From positions 45,758,001 to 45,822,000 of the forward strand of contig OX485804.1 in assembly GCA_950295325.1 (NCBI GenBank): a DNA stretch of 64,000 nt, written 5' to 3'. A program made the translations under genes and the position numbers. The notes beneath the pieces are model-generated. The model made no database searches. It was not told the origin of the DNA and saw nothing but the letters and a program-made list of their open reading frames with translations. This DNA comes from Polytrichum commune (lineage: Eukaryota > Streptophyta > Polytrichopsida > Polytrichales > Polytrichaceae). Each line of letters begins with the position of its first letter. Positions within the stretch are counted from its first letter, which is position 1. This document shows positions 1 through 11,100 of this stretch, piece by piece.

Positions 1-320
1 TGTGGAAGTATTTAGCCTCTCATATTTAAGAGAAGTAAAGAAATTTTAAGAAAGTTTGCCTCTTGGGCAGTCAACAGAAAACACAATTTTTGGCAAGATA
101 GGTACCTGTCACCATGTTTGTGCCATTTTTTTGGAGAATTTGAGATGCTTCACCAAGATTTGAAAGAAGACTGATGTATAATCTTGGGACCTAGGCACTC
201 ATGAGTCTCACTGAACGGACACATACTATCCTCCACATCATATGAACTTACTTGAATTATTTGAACTTACTGGGTCTGCTTGTGGAGACTCATCTTTTAC
301 TTGCCTACTTGTTTTGCCAG

Positions 321-3315
321 GTTCTTTTGGCACTGTGCATCGTGCAGATTGGCAAGGCTCGGTAAGATGGTCTTTCTTGTTCATAAAGGTTGTTTGCATG
401 TAGTGGTTTATTGAAAAAGAAGTAGAAGTCAACCATATAAACTGGGATGTTGTCAGACATTCTCTGTGATTGCTTGAAGTAAAGCAGTCTTCCAGTACTT
501 CTTTCACATCCTTGGGAGATGATGTCATTTGACTTATTTCTTCTGTAGAGCTTTTCCTCTATACCTGCAGCACCTTTCTTGATATTATGGTTCACCTTTA
601 AAATGCAAGAGCTTCATAATATCACGATTGATTAGTCCGGGAAGTATTTGTTCACCTTATTGTGTCAGTGCACCATACATGGATTGACCTATACTTCTAT
701 TTTTGAAGAACAGACCCCTGCAATGCAGATGGACGTGAGTTGACTGACAAAGCATTTGGATTCTTCAGGATGTGGCTGTGAAGATTTTGATGGAGCAAGA
801 TGTACATGATGAGCGGATAAGGGAATTCACCAGGGAGGTAGGGCAGCTAAAAGTTGCATATGGAGAATTGTTGTATTCCTTATTTATTTATTTTTTGAAT
901 AATTAAATTCTCTTGGTGAATGATTATCTAGAGTGGAAACTGCAGCATAATTTAGTTGCCATCTACGGGACTGATGAAGAAACTTGTGGTTTGCTATGCA
1001 GGTTGCGATCATGAGAAGGCTCCGACATCCAAATATTCTTCTATTCATGGGGGCTGTTTCAAAGCGTCCAAATCTTTCCATTATCACAGAGTACATCCCT
1101 AGGTCAGCTGTCTCTACCTTCCTGCACTGACATCACCTGGAGGTCCTGTCAAAATTCTGGGAAATTGTTTCTAATTGTTGTCAGTGCTTTCATATGCTGG
1201 AATTTCTGCAATGACCAAACTTTTCACTAACTTTTACAAGAATCAGTTGCTAATGCAGCTTTGAACGGAGAAAAAATGATCTACTCTTGTGGAGTGAAGT
1301 CATTTGAAGTACATACCTTGCATTGTTTATCTATCAGCAATGTACATTTTGCTGACAAAACATGAGCTAGAGCTGTTAAATGGAACACTTGAGCTCAGCT
1401 CAACGTTAGAACTGTTGAAAAGATAATGTTTTGTATATGAAAATGCACCTCATTCTGACCAGACGTGGAAGTTGTAAATTTGCCACCAGGGGGAGTTTGT
1501 TTCGGCTTCTACATCGTTCAGGTTCCATGGAATCAATGGATGAACGGCGTCGTGTTCGAATGGCTTTGGATGTGGTATGTCAACTGCTGTATTATTTGTA
1601 GCAAATGTTGGTCCTAAATGTTTCTTCATGTAATGATTGACTATGTCTAATTTCCATAAGCACGAAATCTGCTCCTGAACATTTTTCTTCTGACTCATCA
1701 TTTGTATACTGTATTTAAAGCATTATTAGAAAGCACAAGGAAGAATATTTCTAAGTTAATCCACTTCTGAACATGGCAACATTTTTGTGGATATTGTACA
1801 TTGCAGGGTTGGCCAAAGCTCTTTGTACTCTTGACAATATGTGATACCGACTTTGCATTTTGCAGGCAAAGGGCATGAATTATCTGCATTGTAGTAACCC
1901 CCCTATTGTTCATCGTGATCTTAAGTCTCCAAATCTTTTAGTGGATAAGACCTGGACTGTAAAGGTGATTCCTTTCTTTCACTTCGATCCATCTTCTGGC
2001 TGTTTCTTTGAGGCATTTTTGAAAATGATGCATCTTATGATTCTACATGGTTTGTGTCTACCAATGTATTTATTTTCAGCTATAGATTGATTGGTTGATT
2101 GTTGGCTGGCAAGTAGGTGCTGAATTGTGGTATACTTCTCGCAGGTTTGTGATTTTGGCTTATCAAGATTTAAAGGCCACACTTATCTCACCTCCAAGTC
2201 AGGAGCGGGCACGGTATATAACCATCTCTGTTTCTACTGTTTCTAGGTCTTACAAATCTTTTGCAAAATATCTAGCTACAAAGGCCACCAATCATAGTAG
2301 CTCCACATGTATTCATTTTTAGCAACTCCCTTGTCACTTGAGCTCCCTTTTCAAGTTATAATTAGGTGAAATGTAAGTTTGTATCCACCAGTTTGGGTAT
2401 GTAAAGGTAAGTACTGAAAAATTTGTCTTCCACAATATATTGATGGGCTTGCTTAGAAGTTGATGTATGTCTTGGGTTTATGCAGCCTGAATGGATGGCG
2501 CCAGAAGTCTTGCGAGATGAACCAGCGAATGAGAAATCAGACGTGTACAGTTTTGGAGTAGTTTTATGGGAACTCATCACTATGCAAAAGCCTTGGACTG
2601 GCTTAAGCCCTGTGCAGGTCATAAATAACTTCCATCTCTCATGACACTATCTTTTATTTCACATCTTGCAGAAAATTGAAGACACTTACATTTCTACACC
2701 ATATCACATACATATGTCTTCTTCATATCATGTTTGTTTTCTTCTTCCCCGCTCTTTTGAAAGACACTGCTGATGTTGCAGTTCAAGGAAACATGCATTG
2801 AAACTTTTGAGGTTTGCAACAGGTTGTTGGAGCAGTAGGCTTCCAAAATCGGAGGCTTCTGATACCAGAGGATATGAACCGGGAGATAGCAGAAATTATT
2901 GAGTCTTGTTGGTCAAAGTAAGCATTGTCTGTTTGAAATTGCTGTAGTTGCAGTTATTGTCCTTGGAATGTTGACTTCTTTTCTGTTCCAATAATGTTCC
3001 AAGTCTTCGAGATAATTTCGTTCCCAATTAAGAGAAGGCTGCACTTCCAAATCACAAATTGTTGCATTGGCAGCAGATCAATGTTTCATTTGAAAGTGTG
3101 AACGTTTCCTGTAATATGTATGTTTAGATTGACATAACAGTGCAATCTATGAACAGAACATTTCCTGTAATTAGTATGTGTAAAGTGGAGGAATAACTAA
3201 CAGACTGCAAAATGTGTGGATGTTTTGCAGTGATGCAAGTGAACGGCCATCATTTTTAAGATTGATGGAGCTGTTGAAGCCCTTGCAAAAGATGCAAGTG
3301 GCAGCACCTTTGTAG
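321..3315 (+). CDS. CTR1/EDR1-class Raf-like MAPKKK, 3' part (kinase domain)
   Basis: Ser/Thr kinase domain of a plant B-group Raf-like MAPKKK (CTR1, EDR1 and ARK relatives, which act in ethylene, ABA and stress signalling). Nine exons, all GT..AG: 321-361, 769-837, 1002-1102, 1490-1574, 1866-1964, 2145-2213, 2486-2617, 2823-2917 and 3231-3315 (TAG). They give 257 residues in one frame. Visible motifs in order: glycine-loop end [11 protein letters not shown], the lysine in [22 protein letters not shown], catalytic [13 protein letters not shown] in [37 protein letters not shown], and a C-lobe end [15 protein letters not shown]. All catalytic residues are present, so an active RD kinase is expected. 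MEQD and HRADW favour the CTR1-like side over B2 Rafs, while [12 protein letters not shown] recalls EDR1, so the subgroup stays open. The exon with the start of the glycine loop and the regulatory N terminus are not in positions 1-320, which look intronic. Confidence 0.93.
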
Positions 3316-4180
3316 CCTGCTTCAAACTCTGATGTTGTAGATACATTTGGCCACTCATTGCCGCAGGGGTATAGGAGGGGAATAGTGGATGTGGATAGTG
3401 GATAGTGGTTGGCAACGTTTGTGCAGTGTCAATGACTTGCAAATACAATCCAAGGTGGGCTTCCTATCCTCATCAACATCATGGTCTCTATATTAGCATA
3501 CTAACCTCAGTTTAGTGCCCTTGTGATGTTCATGATGTTATGCTGGGCCATGATTTTAGTTTCAAATCTTTTTATCAAATGGGAATTTGGTCAGGTTTGA
3601 ACCTCGATACCTAAGCTCTTGTGGAGGCAGTTAAAAAAAATCGTGATGGCTCCCTCAGGTGCTTTCAAAGTACTCAAGTTCCAGTGCCACCTTGGCCACA
3701 GTTTTAATCTCAAACCTTTCCTCAAATGGGCTTAGGTTCTCAATACTTCTCAAATAAACTTTGGTCAGGTTTGAATGAATCTTGATATCTAAGTTGTATT
3801 GTAGGTATATCTCAAAGATCTCACAGGAAGAGTTCAAGTTCTACCAATTCTCGAGAATGCCATGTTCCAGATGTCCGATCTTCGCCTTGTCTGTTAAGCT
3901 TGGTGAGATTTTTGTCACCAACACTGACGATTGGGAGTGTGCTCTACTGGGAAGACATGCAGGACTGTTGAAACTACTGTAACTTTGGAAATAAAGCTTG
4001 TGGCCAAGTCTTCATGTTCTCTTTTGGATCGCTTCCAATATATATGGTGTGTGAATTCATTGTTATTGTGCATAGATGGATGCTTGCAGGTCAGTGCCAG
4101 CCATCCTTTCCGCCACATAACTGTTTTTTTTTAATGAAAGTGAATTATAGCTGGGTATCTACTGAAGTCTAAATGACCAA
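3316..4180. other. 3' flank of the Raf-like kinase gene
   Basis: No coding sequence recognised. The first 150 bases or so after the TAG are probably the kinase 3' UTR. Positions about 3575-3620 and 3695-3795 contain two similar phrases (AAATGGG..TTTGGTCAGGTTTGAA), a weak local duplication. Confidence 0.4.
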
Positions 4181-4577
4181 GGGCGAGTTTCCATGCAGGC
4201 CGCTCTCCCAGTAGATTCTAGAAAATAGTGGGTTGGAGGTGTTCTCATGTAGTTAAGCACAAGCTGCCATCCAACCACATTTTGGCGGTCTGCTAGAATA
4301 TGGAGGGCTGTGGACACGGGGGATGCTGGACCTTCATGCGACTACTAAAGGATCTCTAACCTACAAGTGCTGGTCACAAAAGGTTTTGAAGACATGTTTT
4401 AGGAGGAGATTTTAACCCTGAGCAAGAGGTTAGTAGGTGGACCTGGATTTGAGAAGATGAGAGTTGCTAGTTGGCACATACAAACCCTACCCCACCAGAT
4501 TCCCTCTACATGTGGACGGGCTTGTCCTTATTCACACTAGAATCTGGAGGGTGAGCGGTGTTCATGGAAACTCACCC
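4181..4577. mobile_element. foldback/MITE-like element with 41-bp inverted ends
   Basis: Positions 4181-4221 and 4537-4577 are imperfect inverted repeats of 41 bp, sharing GAGTTTCCATG and the inner end AGATTCTAG. The interior has no coding potential. No clear target-site duplication is visible. A similar phrase (ACTAGAATCCC..GGGCGAGTTTA) recurs at about 4759-4792, so a related fragment lies nearby. Confidence 0.65.
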
Positions 4578-4865
4578 TAATTACATATCACTTCATGTGT
4601 GAGCTGTATTATATGCTTGAACTTGGCTTCACTTTTTTGCTTGCCTCCATTGCTTTCCAGTTTCATTTTTCCATGTGCGTGTTGACCTCCTTGTACACTT
4701 ATTAGCAGGTTGTAGTTGGAATGAATCAGCCCTCAACTTTGTAGGGGATTCGTTTATACTAGAATCCCTTCATCCACGATGGGCGAGTTTACTTAAGACA
4801 CCATGATGATTCATTCCAACTAGAGCCTGGTAGAGTAATTTGAGGCCTTTGATATCATTTCCAAA

Positions 4866-5015
4866 GTTATAAAATCTAAAAAATTGCATTTCAGGCTATA
4901 AATTGGTTTTCAGCGATGTCACCTTTCTAATGGATGAGAAGTTACATAATCTAAAAATATGCATTTCAGGCAATAAAACAATTTTCAGCGATTTCACCTT
5001 CCTAATGGATGAGTT
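4866..5015. repeat. 75-bp tandem duplication
   Basis: Two head-to-tail copies start at 4866 and 4941. Both carry GCATTTCAGGC, TTTTCAGCGAT and CTAATGGATGAG in the same order, with scattered mismatches. Non-coding. Confidence 0.75.
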
Positions 5016-5214
5016 TATGCAGACACCATGAATCCCTAGTCGCTTGCTGTTCCCAATCAGGTTTCCAACTTGCAGCCAGAGTAGGACTGGCAATGCCCAT
5101 TACATAGATGGCTCATTGTGCAGCGATTCTGTGAACTTTGAGGATTACTCCAACAATGATCTCTTGCCAAGAGGTGGTTGGTAAAGGAGTTCAAGTACAT
5201 AGATGGTCAGGATA

Positions 5215-5530
5215 GTTACTTTTTTTCCAACTAGCCTATTTCTTCTAGGATATGAAACACACAATCAGTGGTTTGCAAATTCAAATTGAGGCCAGCCTCT
5301 TTCCTCGTAATTTGCAGAGCTCATCTGAATATCCTATTCATTATCACAGGAGGTTTTCATGTTCAGATCAGTCCTCCAAATTATATAGACTGTTGAGTCT
5401 AAATGGTTTTCATGTTTTGAGATTATAGTCCAATCTCTTCTAAACACATGGCGTTCTTGGAGCCATACCTAATCACATACCACTCAAATATAGGTCTCCA
5501 AATAAGTTACCCGAACTAGGCATGTTAAGC
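5215..5530 (+). repeat. dispersed repeat family R1, copy 1
   Basis: Shares an ordered series of phrases with 34385-34755 on the same strand: ACTAGCC..TTCT.CTAGGATATGAAAC, then GAGCTCAT.TGAA, then TTCT..TAAACACATG, and finally TAATCACATACCA followed by TAGGCATGT. Inverted copies occur at 47995-48270, 49990-50340 and 50930-51240. No protein is encoded. It is probably a non-autonomous element or a decayed LTR; which one cannot be decided here. Confidence 0.6.
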
Positions 5531-5794
5531 ACCTTTCACACATAGTGCTAAAGTGATGGTAGATTGATGGTGGAGCGGTGGTAACTTAGCTACATTTTCA
5601 CACCCATCGTAGCAGTGACATTACATTGATGGTAGTGCAGTGGTGCTTACTGCTCATGGCCTAAAATTGGTGGGGATATTGTAGAAAAGGTGGGGTATTC
5701 CATGGCCTCCTAGTTTGAATAAATAACTTAGCGTCAAGCATTTCAAAGAGCACCAAATCAAAGGGAAATGGCAAAGTGAAAGCAAAGGTTGGCA

Positions 5795-6110
5795 TAAGCT
5801 CTTGTGAGATTGGTGCAAGGAAGTCGCAGAAAACCAATTGGGAGCACAATGAAGCCATAGCTTGATTACAGCCAAGAGAGATGAGCATATCGCAAGCATT
5901 GATAAAATTGATGGGAGAGATGATTTTGAGTCTGCAGTTAAAAAATGGAAGAAGATATCCACAAAAGTGATGGAAGCAGGGCATTCTGGGCATTTGAAAA
6001 CAAGTGAAGTGTTCATGAAAACCTCTTCCAAGCTCACAACACAGTCGTCCATCTTCGACACAAATGAAGACAAAGACAAAATCCTCCCTATCCAATGTAT
6101 GAAGTACTTT
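5795..6110 (+). pseudogene. decayed Myb/SANT-like (trihelix-type) fragment
   Basis: Joining two frames (shift near 5860) gives a basic segment KSQKTNWEHNEAIA followed by AKRDEHIASIDKIDGRDDF and VKKWKKIS. This tryptophan and charge spacing recalls the Myb/SANT-like domain of trihelix factors and of PIF/Harbinger accessory proteins. An in-frame stop and a frameshift break it. Long frames on the opposite strand are uninterrupted but resemble nothing I know. The assignment is tentative. Confidence 0.3.
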
Positions 6111-6829
6111 TGTCTTAGGCGCAGATGGATTCGACTGCTTCACAACCGGCAAACCATCGTATGGAAGACAACGGATAGAAGTACAATTCTTTAGTACTGA
6201 ATACCGAGCTTGTTGACGCTATATAGAGAAGGGAATCATAATTGTAGAAGAGTTTATCATATGAAACCACTGGATTCCTACCAGATACAAGCTTGTGCAC
6301 TGAGAGACACTACATGTTTAGCATAATGTCGTAGCCTCTCAACTAGATAAATTTGGTAGGTGAATTACAAATTAAAATTTTGTACACAACTGAAGTTCCT
6401 AGATGTGAGTGTGAACACTCCATCTATTTTTACCTCTTAAATTTACGATAAGTTAACATTTCTCTTAACACTTGCTTTGGTGTGAAAAAATAGAACAATG
6501 TTTGCTAACTTTCATGTTAACAGGCTGGGGAGAAAGTTCAAAAGGTAATCGTCTATGATAAGTTGGTGGTACCCCTAACATTGTAGCTCTAGCCAACTAC
6601 TTAGTATGAAAGGTGCTTCACCTTACTAGGAAAAACCATTGTCATTTTTTGTTTGTGGGCATCTTTGGACAACTTTGGGCATGTTTGTGTTGCTCTCATG
6701 TAATACAATTCTCGCCCATGGCAATGTTCTTTGCATGCTCATAACTTACAGTTTAATCCTTGCTCAAAATGAAATGAAAGGAAGTTGATTTTAGAGCTCG
6801 GGAAGCCGAAAGGCTCACATGACTAAAGA

Positions 6830-7560
6830 TACATCAAGGTGGTGTTAAACCAGCCAATTCCCTAGAGTGGTGGAGTGCAGTAGCCTCCATGAGATAGAGG
6901 CTAATATCAACTTAATGGTCTAATTGAATGAAGACTTGAGACTCCCTAATACTGCCTACTCAAGTAGTCTCTGAAACTTACCTCTAATGGGGTTGTGTAG
7001 GGGACACTCCAGCACAAAATGTGCCTCATTTTCAACTACATTGACATAATTTATTATTTCTACAGATAGGGATAGTTGACCATCATCTAGTTTCAATGGG
7101 AAATCTATGAGTCAAGGTGCGGTAAGCAGCAATGATCTTGCATTGTGGTGGTGTCAACAGGTGCTTCAAGTACAATTCAGATTCACATTTACGAAAATCC
7201 TTGAGGTGGAGGTGATCTAGTTTCTAATTCCACTCTAAGATTACTTGACTGACTAACCAAGATGAGCAGCTGGCAGGGCAGAGCAAAACATAAAACATCA
7301 TTCATAATTCCTTAATGTACCAAAGATAAACCCAACCAAAACTTCATGTCATGTGAATCTTAAGCTTCAGAAGGGAACTCTTTATCATATATTGTGATGA
7401 TACAAGAGTCAACAGGATCAACAAGACCTAGGTCAGAGAGCGTGCTAACCTAACAATTTGGAGTACATTCATTTGCCAGTTTGTAAGTTTCCTATAGGGA
7501 AGGAAGATTGATCAAGGACATTGTGCACCTGGAATAACTTCTTACCTGAAAACCGTATGC
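6830..7560 (-). pseudogene. LINE-type reverse transcriptase C-terminal remnant
   Basis: Read on the minus strand with frameshifts and stops, the region gives pieces of a non-LTR retrotransposon tail. These include CKIIAAYRTLTHRFPIETR, WSTIPICRNNKLC, ENEAHFVLECPLHNPIRGKF and a following AVLGSLKSSFN. This matches the cysteine/histidine zf-RVT-like end of plant LINE polyproteins (C..C, then H...C in HFVLECPLHNPIR). At least two stops interrupt it, at about 6960 and 6925. It is non-functional. Confidence 0.6.
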
Positions 7561-8144
7561 ATGCTAGACGTTAAGGTGAGAGAGAAAACAACTCAGTGTC
7601 ACTGACGAGAAAGAGCAGGTAATCGAACTGATAAATAAAAGACCTTGAGCAGTTTCAACAAATGCTCACAATGAGCAAACCCCTCAAATGTTCATGGCAA
7701 GGTACATAAGTAGAAAATTCCTTAAGTAGAATACAATGTGACATCCAATTGCTCAGGATAAGATAAAACTAATCCCAAACAAAGTTAACCTGTGTACATG
7801 GTTGCAAATTTCCAGTATGGAACAAAGGGAGGACTTGCCGTCCTCATATTCTAGGGATTACCTGGTACTCCATCCTAGATTTAGTCCCTTGAAATGAAAT
7901 TCTTTGCCACTTGAGCCTCAGCCAATAACTCCATGCAAGTCTTCTGGGCTGTATGATCACATCTGAGACACATTGCTGCCACCTTGACAGGCCTTGAATT
8001 GATGAAATCAGGTTTGGTGTGATGAAGTTTCCACACCAACATAACAACAGAAGTGACTTTCATAGCACATTCCTGGAAGGGTCACATCTCCATCTCCCAC
8101 CAGGGTCCTCCATTTGTGATAAACTCTCATATTTCCACAGCTTC
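7561..8144. other. 3' flank / probable 3' UTR of the CWC22 gene
   Basis: No independent gene recognised. The stretch next to the CWC22 stop at 8145 is probably its 3' UTR on the minus strand; short open frames here look like chance. Confidence 0.4.
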
Positions 8145-11100
8145 TCACTTTTTCCTGCGTTTCTTTGGCTTTTCTGGACTACTTTCAGCCTCGCTGTCGC
8201 TGCTTGTTTCTGAGTCGCTGCTCTCAGAGTCAGAGGAGTCGGAGCTTCCACCTCCAGATGTATCTGAGGCATCGTCAGACCCTGGAGCCTCACTGTCACT
8301 AGCCACAGGTTGGTGTTGGTTCATGATCATGCGAGGCATGTTCTTAAGGTACTCACGTAAGCTATCAGTGAGACCACCCAAACCAATGGAAGTAAAGAAG
8401 TTGATAGCAAAACGTGTATTTTTTGGATTGTCTTTTGGGAAAATTCCATCAAAAGAATCTTGCATTGATGGCTCGGTTAGTCGCTCATTGAGCTTCCTCA
8501 GTCCCAAGTGCTCTGAAAGCTCCTGAAAGAGGATTTTGATGAAAATACGCGATGATGAAGTTGTATCCTCTTCAGTGAGCCTGATGTAGGCCAGAGCTTG
8601 CCATGGAAGTGCATCAGTGCCCAACAAATGGGCAAAGAACTTGGCCACATTTCGGAGCTTGTTGGTCTCCAATCTGTGGATCATAGAGTACTGCTTTACA
8701 AAGCAGTCATCAAAATTCTCTTGATATACACGATTGATCATACAAAATCGTTGCCCAAGAAGACCATAGTATCGCAGGTACGTCCTCTCCTGACTGCAAC
8801 ACTCTAGAAGCATTACACACAGCTCCATCTGCACCAAAAGTAAAACTTTGGTCACAAACAAAATTTCACATGTCCACAACAAAAATTCACCTCAAATTCC
8901 TATGATATTTTCAAGAAAAACTCTGATGTTTAAGAAAAACAATCCTATCAAAGTGATTTGTTCCAACTAGATAACATGACAAAAATAAATGAAATGACCA
9001 CCTAAACAATTTCTCTCCACCTTCAGTATACACCAAAATTAAGCACAAGAGAAAGGTTGGCAGAAAGCATGACATACTTCTTGACCAGGCTCCAACTTGA
9101 TCTTGAGGAGTTTATGCCCAGCTTCTTCAAAGTCCACACTGGACATAATAGTAAGATAAATAGTACGCCGCAAGTTAACAAGGTTTGTCTCAGTTTCATC
9201 TTGAATTATCATGCGTGCCTCCCTCTCTTCCTCATCTTCTTCCTCTTCCTCATCATCATCCTCGTCTTCATCACCCGACTCTTTCTCACCATCCTCGACT
9301 TCACCAGCTGAGTCGTCACCAAGAATCTCTTTCTTGACTGCCTCATACTTTTTCTCATTTTCAATGAAGTTTGGATCCACTTTAAAGATATCTGGAGCAC
9401 ACAAGGAGAAACAGTCAAATTCAGTCGTTGTTAATCAGCATATTCCAACAGTGAAAAGAGTCTAGGAGAGGCAAAACAGGATAAGATTTGGTCACAATAC
9501 CAGTAAAAAGCATATGCTATAGTGCTTCAACATATTCTGATTATCAACCTATTACATTCCAAACAGCTTATCCACATCCAGTTGGACCTGTGCCCACGTA
9601 CAGAGGAGAAAAGAGTGGCAAAACAATGCCAACAGTCATTCTAGGTCAATATGAGTGATTAAAGTTTGTGATCATAGTTTGTGTCCTGGTTGCAAAGAGT
9701 GGAGATGCAAATTATAGTGTAGGAGGGTAGAAATGTCAATAGACACTAACTTATTATATTTCTACAAGCACTTCTACTTGCTTGATTATTTTACAGGGCA
9801 TATAATAGTAGTGTGAATAGCAGTGTGGTTCGTGTATAGAGCCCCAAGAAAGAGTGTCTGTAAACATTCGAATTTTTGTAATATGAATGTTGCACATCGC
9901 TACACAAAAAGACATTAGAAGCATACCAAGTCCAGTCTCCTGGTCCAAGTCATCATCAAGTGAAAGCTCATGAGTGATCTGGTCCTCCTGTTCAACCAGA
10001 TCAAGCTCTGGCATTATTGCTGGGAAGCCCTGCACATTATTACAAAAGAACACATGTCAGCTTTGATATTAAAATCTTGTAAGTGTTGTTAGAATAACAT
10101 GAATAATGACAATAAAGCAGCACCAAGATCCAGAAGGACCTATACTCGATTAAATAGTTTGCATGTGACTTTACAATCATGTACAAACTAAATAGGCCAG
10201 CAAGTTTGTAATGTGATTGATCTTGCAGAATATAAACACAATAGATAATGGAAAGTTCATTAAAAAGCCACCTGCAACATCTCAGAAGTTGGGCATTGAA
10301 AGACTGAACAAGTAAGATGAAAGCTACTTCAAGTGTTACCTGAAACCGGGCCTTGCGCACAGCAAACAAGCCTTCGATCATGAACTGGACTCGCTTGTCA
10401 ATTTCTCCCTCATGTAATATTCCACGAAAGCGCTCAAAAATACCTGAGGACATGATTCAACTTTTGCATTAAAATAGGTCCCAACATTGATTGGCTCTTC
10501 CACCTCTCACTATCAATTTTCCTTGCATTGAGCTGCCTGCTTTACTTCATGCAGTACATCCAAAGTTCCCAAAATTTGCTGCTCTTGCACAACAACCTTA
10601 CTCACTCCACATTTAATCAATAGGCTCTGTAGGATACATACTGTGCAACCCTTGTGGCGAAAGATCTTGTAACAGAGAACCAACTTCTTTGATGAAACCG
10701 ACTGCCACCTGCATTTACAGGATGCAAAAGTTATGAGGTTTATCATACAGTGGAGCAATGAAACACATCCAAATCATTGTCATATAAGTCCTCAACACCA
10801 TAATCACAATGGATGCACACTTAGTGGCAATGAGGCTCACCTCCACACTGTCGTCTGTAGGCTTCTCCAGTAGAAGTGTGAGAAGCTCAAGGGAAATAAT
10901 CTCATGTGCTACTTGTTGATTAACAAGATGTGCAACGAATTTGGCTGCTGCTAGCAACACCTGCTTATCATTTCTCTTGAAGGCCCGTCTCAACTGCAGA
11001 ATGATTCTCTTCAAGAGGAGCTCACCAAGCTCTGGAAACTTTGTGTTCACTACAGCAACTAAAGCTGCAAATACGTGTGTGAAAGTTGGCGAAGCCATTT

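Noticed and set aside
1-320. Search for the upstream exon of the Raf-like kinase
   Set aside because: No sequence encoding the expected segment before GSFGTVH is visible; the region reads as intron, so the gene is reported as partial.
5654-6152. Two long overlapping minus-strand frames (141 and 163 codons)
   Set aside because: Neither resembles a known protein. The plus strand over the same bases reads as a broken Myb/SANT-like fragment, a better though weak explanation.
8053-8526. Plus-strand open frame of 157 codons rich in Ser/Leu
   Set aside because: Antisense shadow of the last CWC22 exon, whose minus-strand frame is continuous with a conserved protein.
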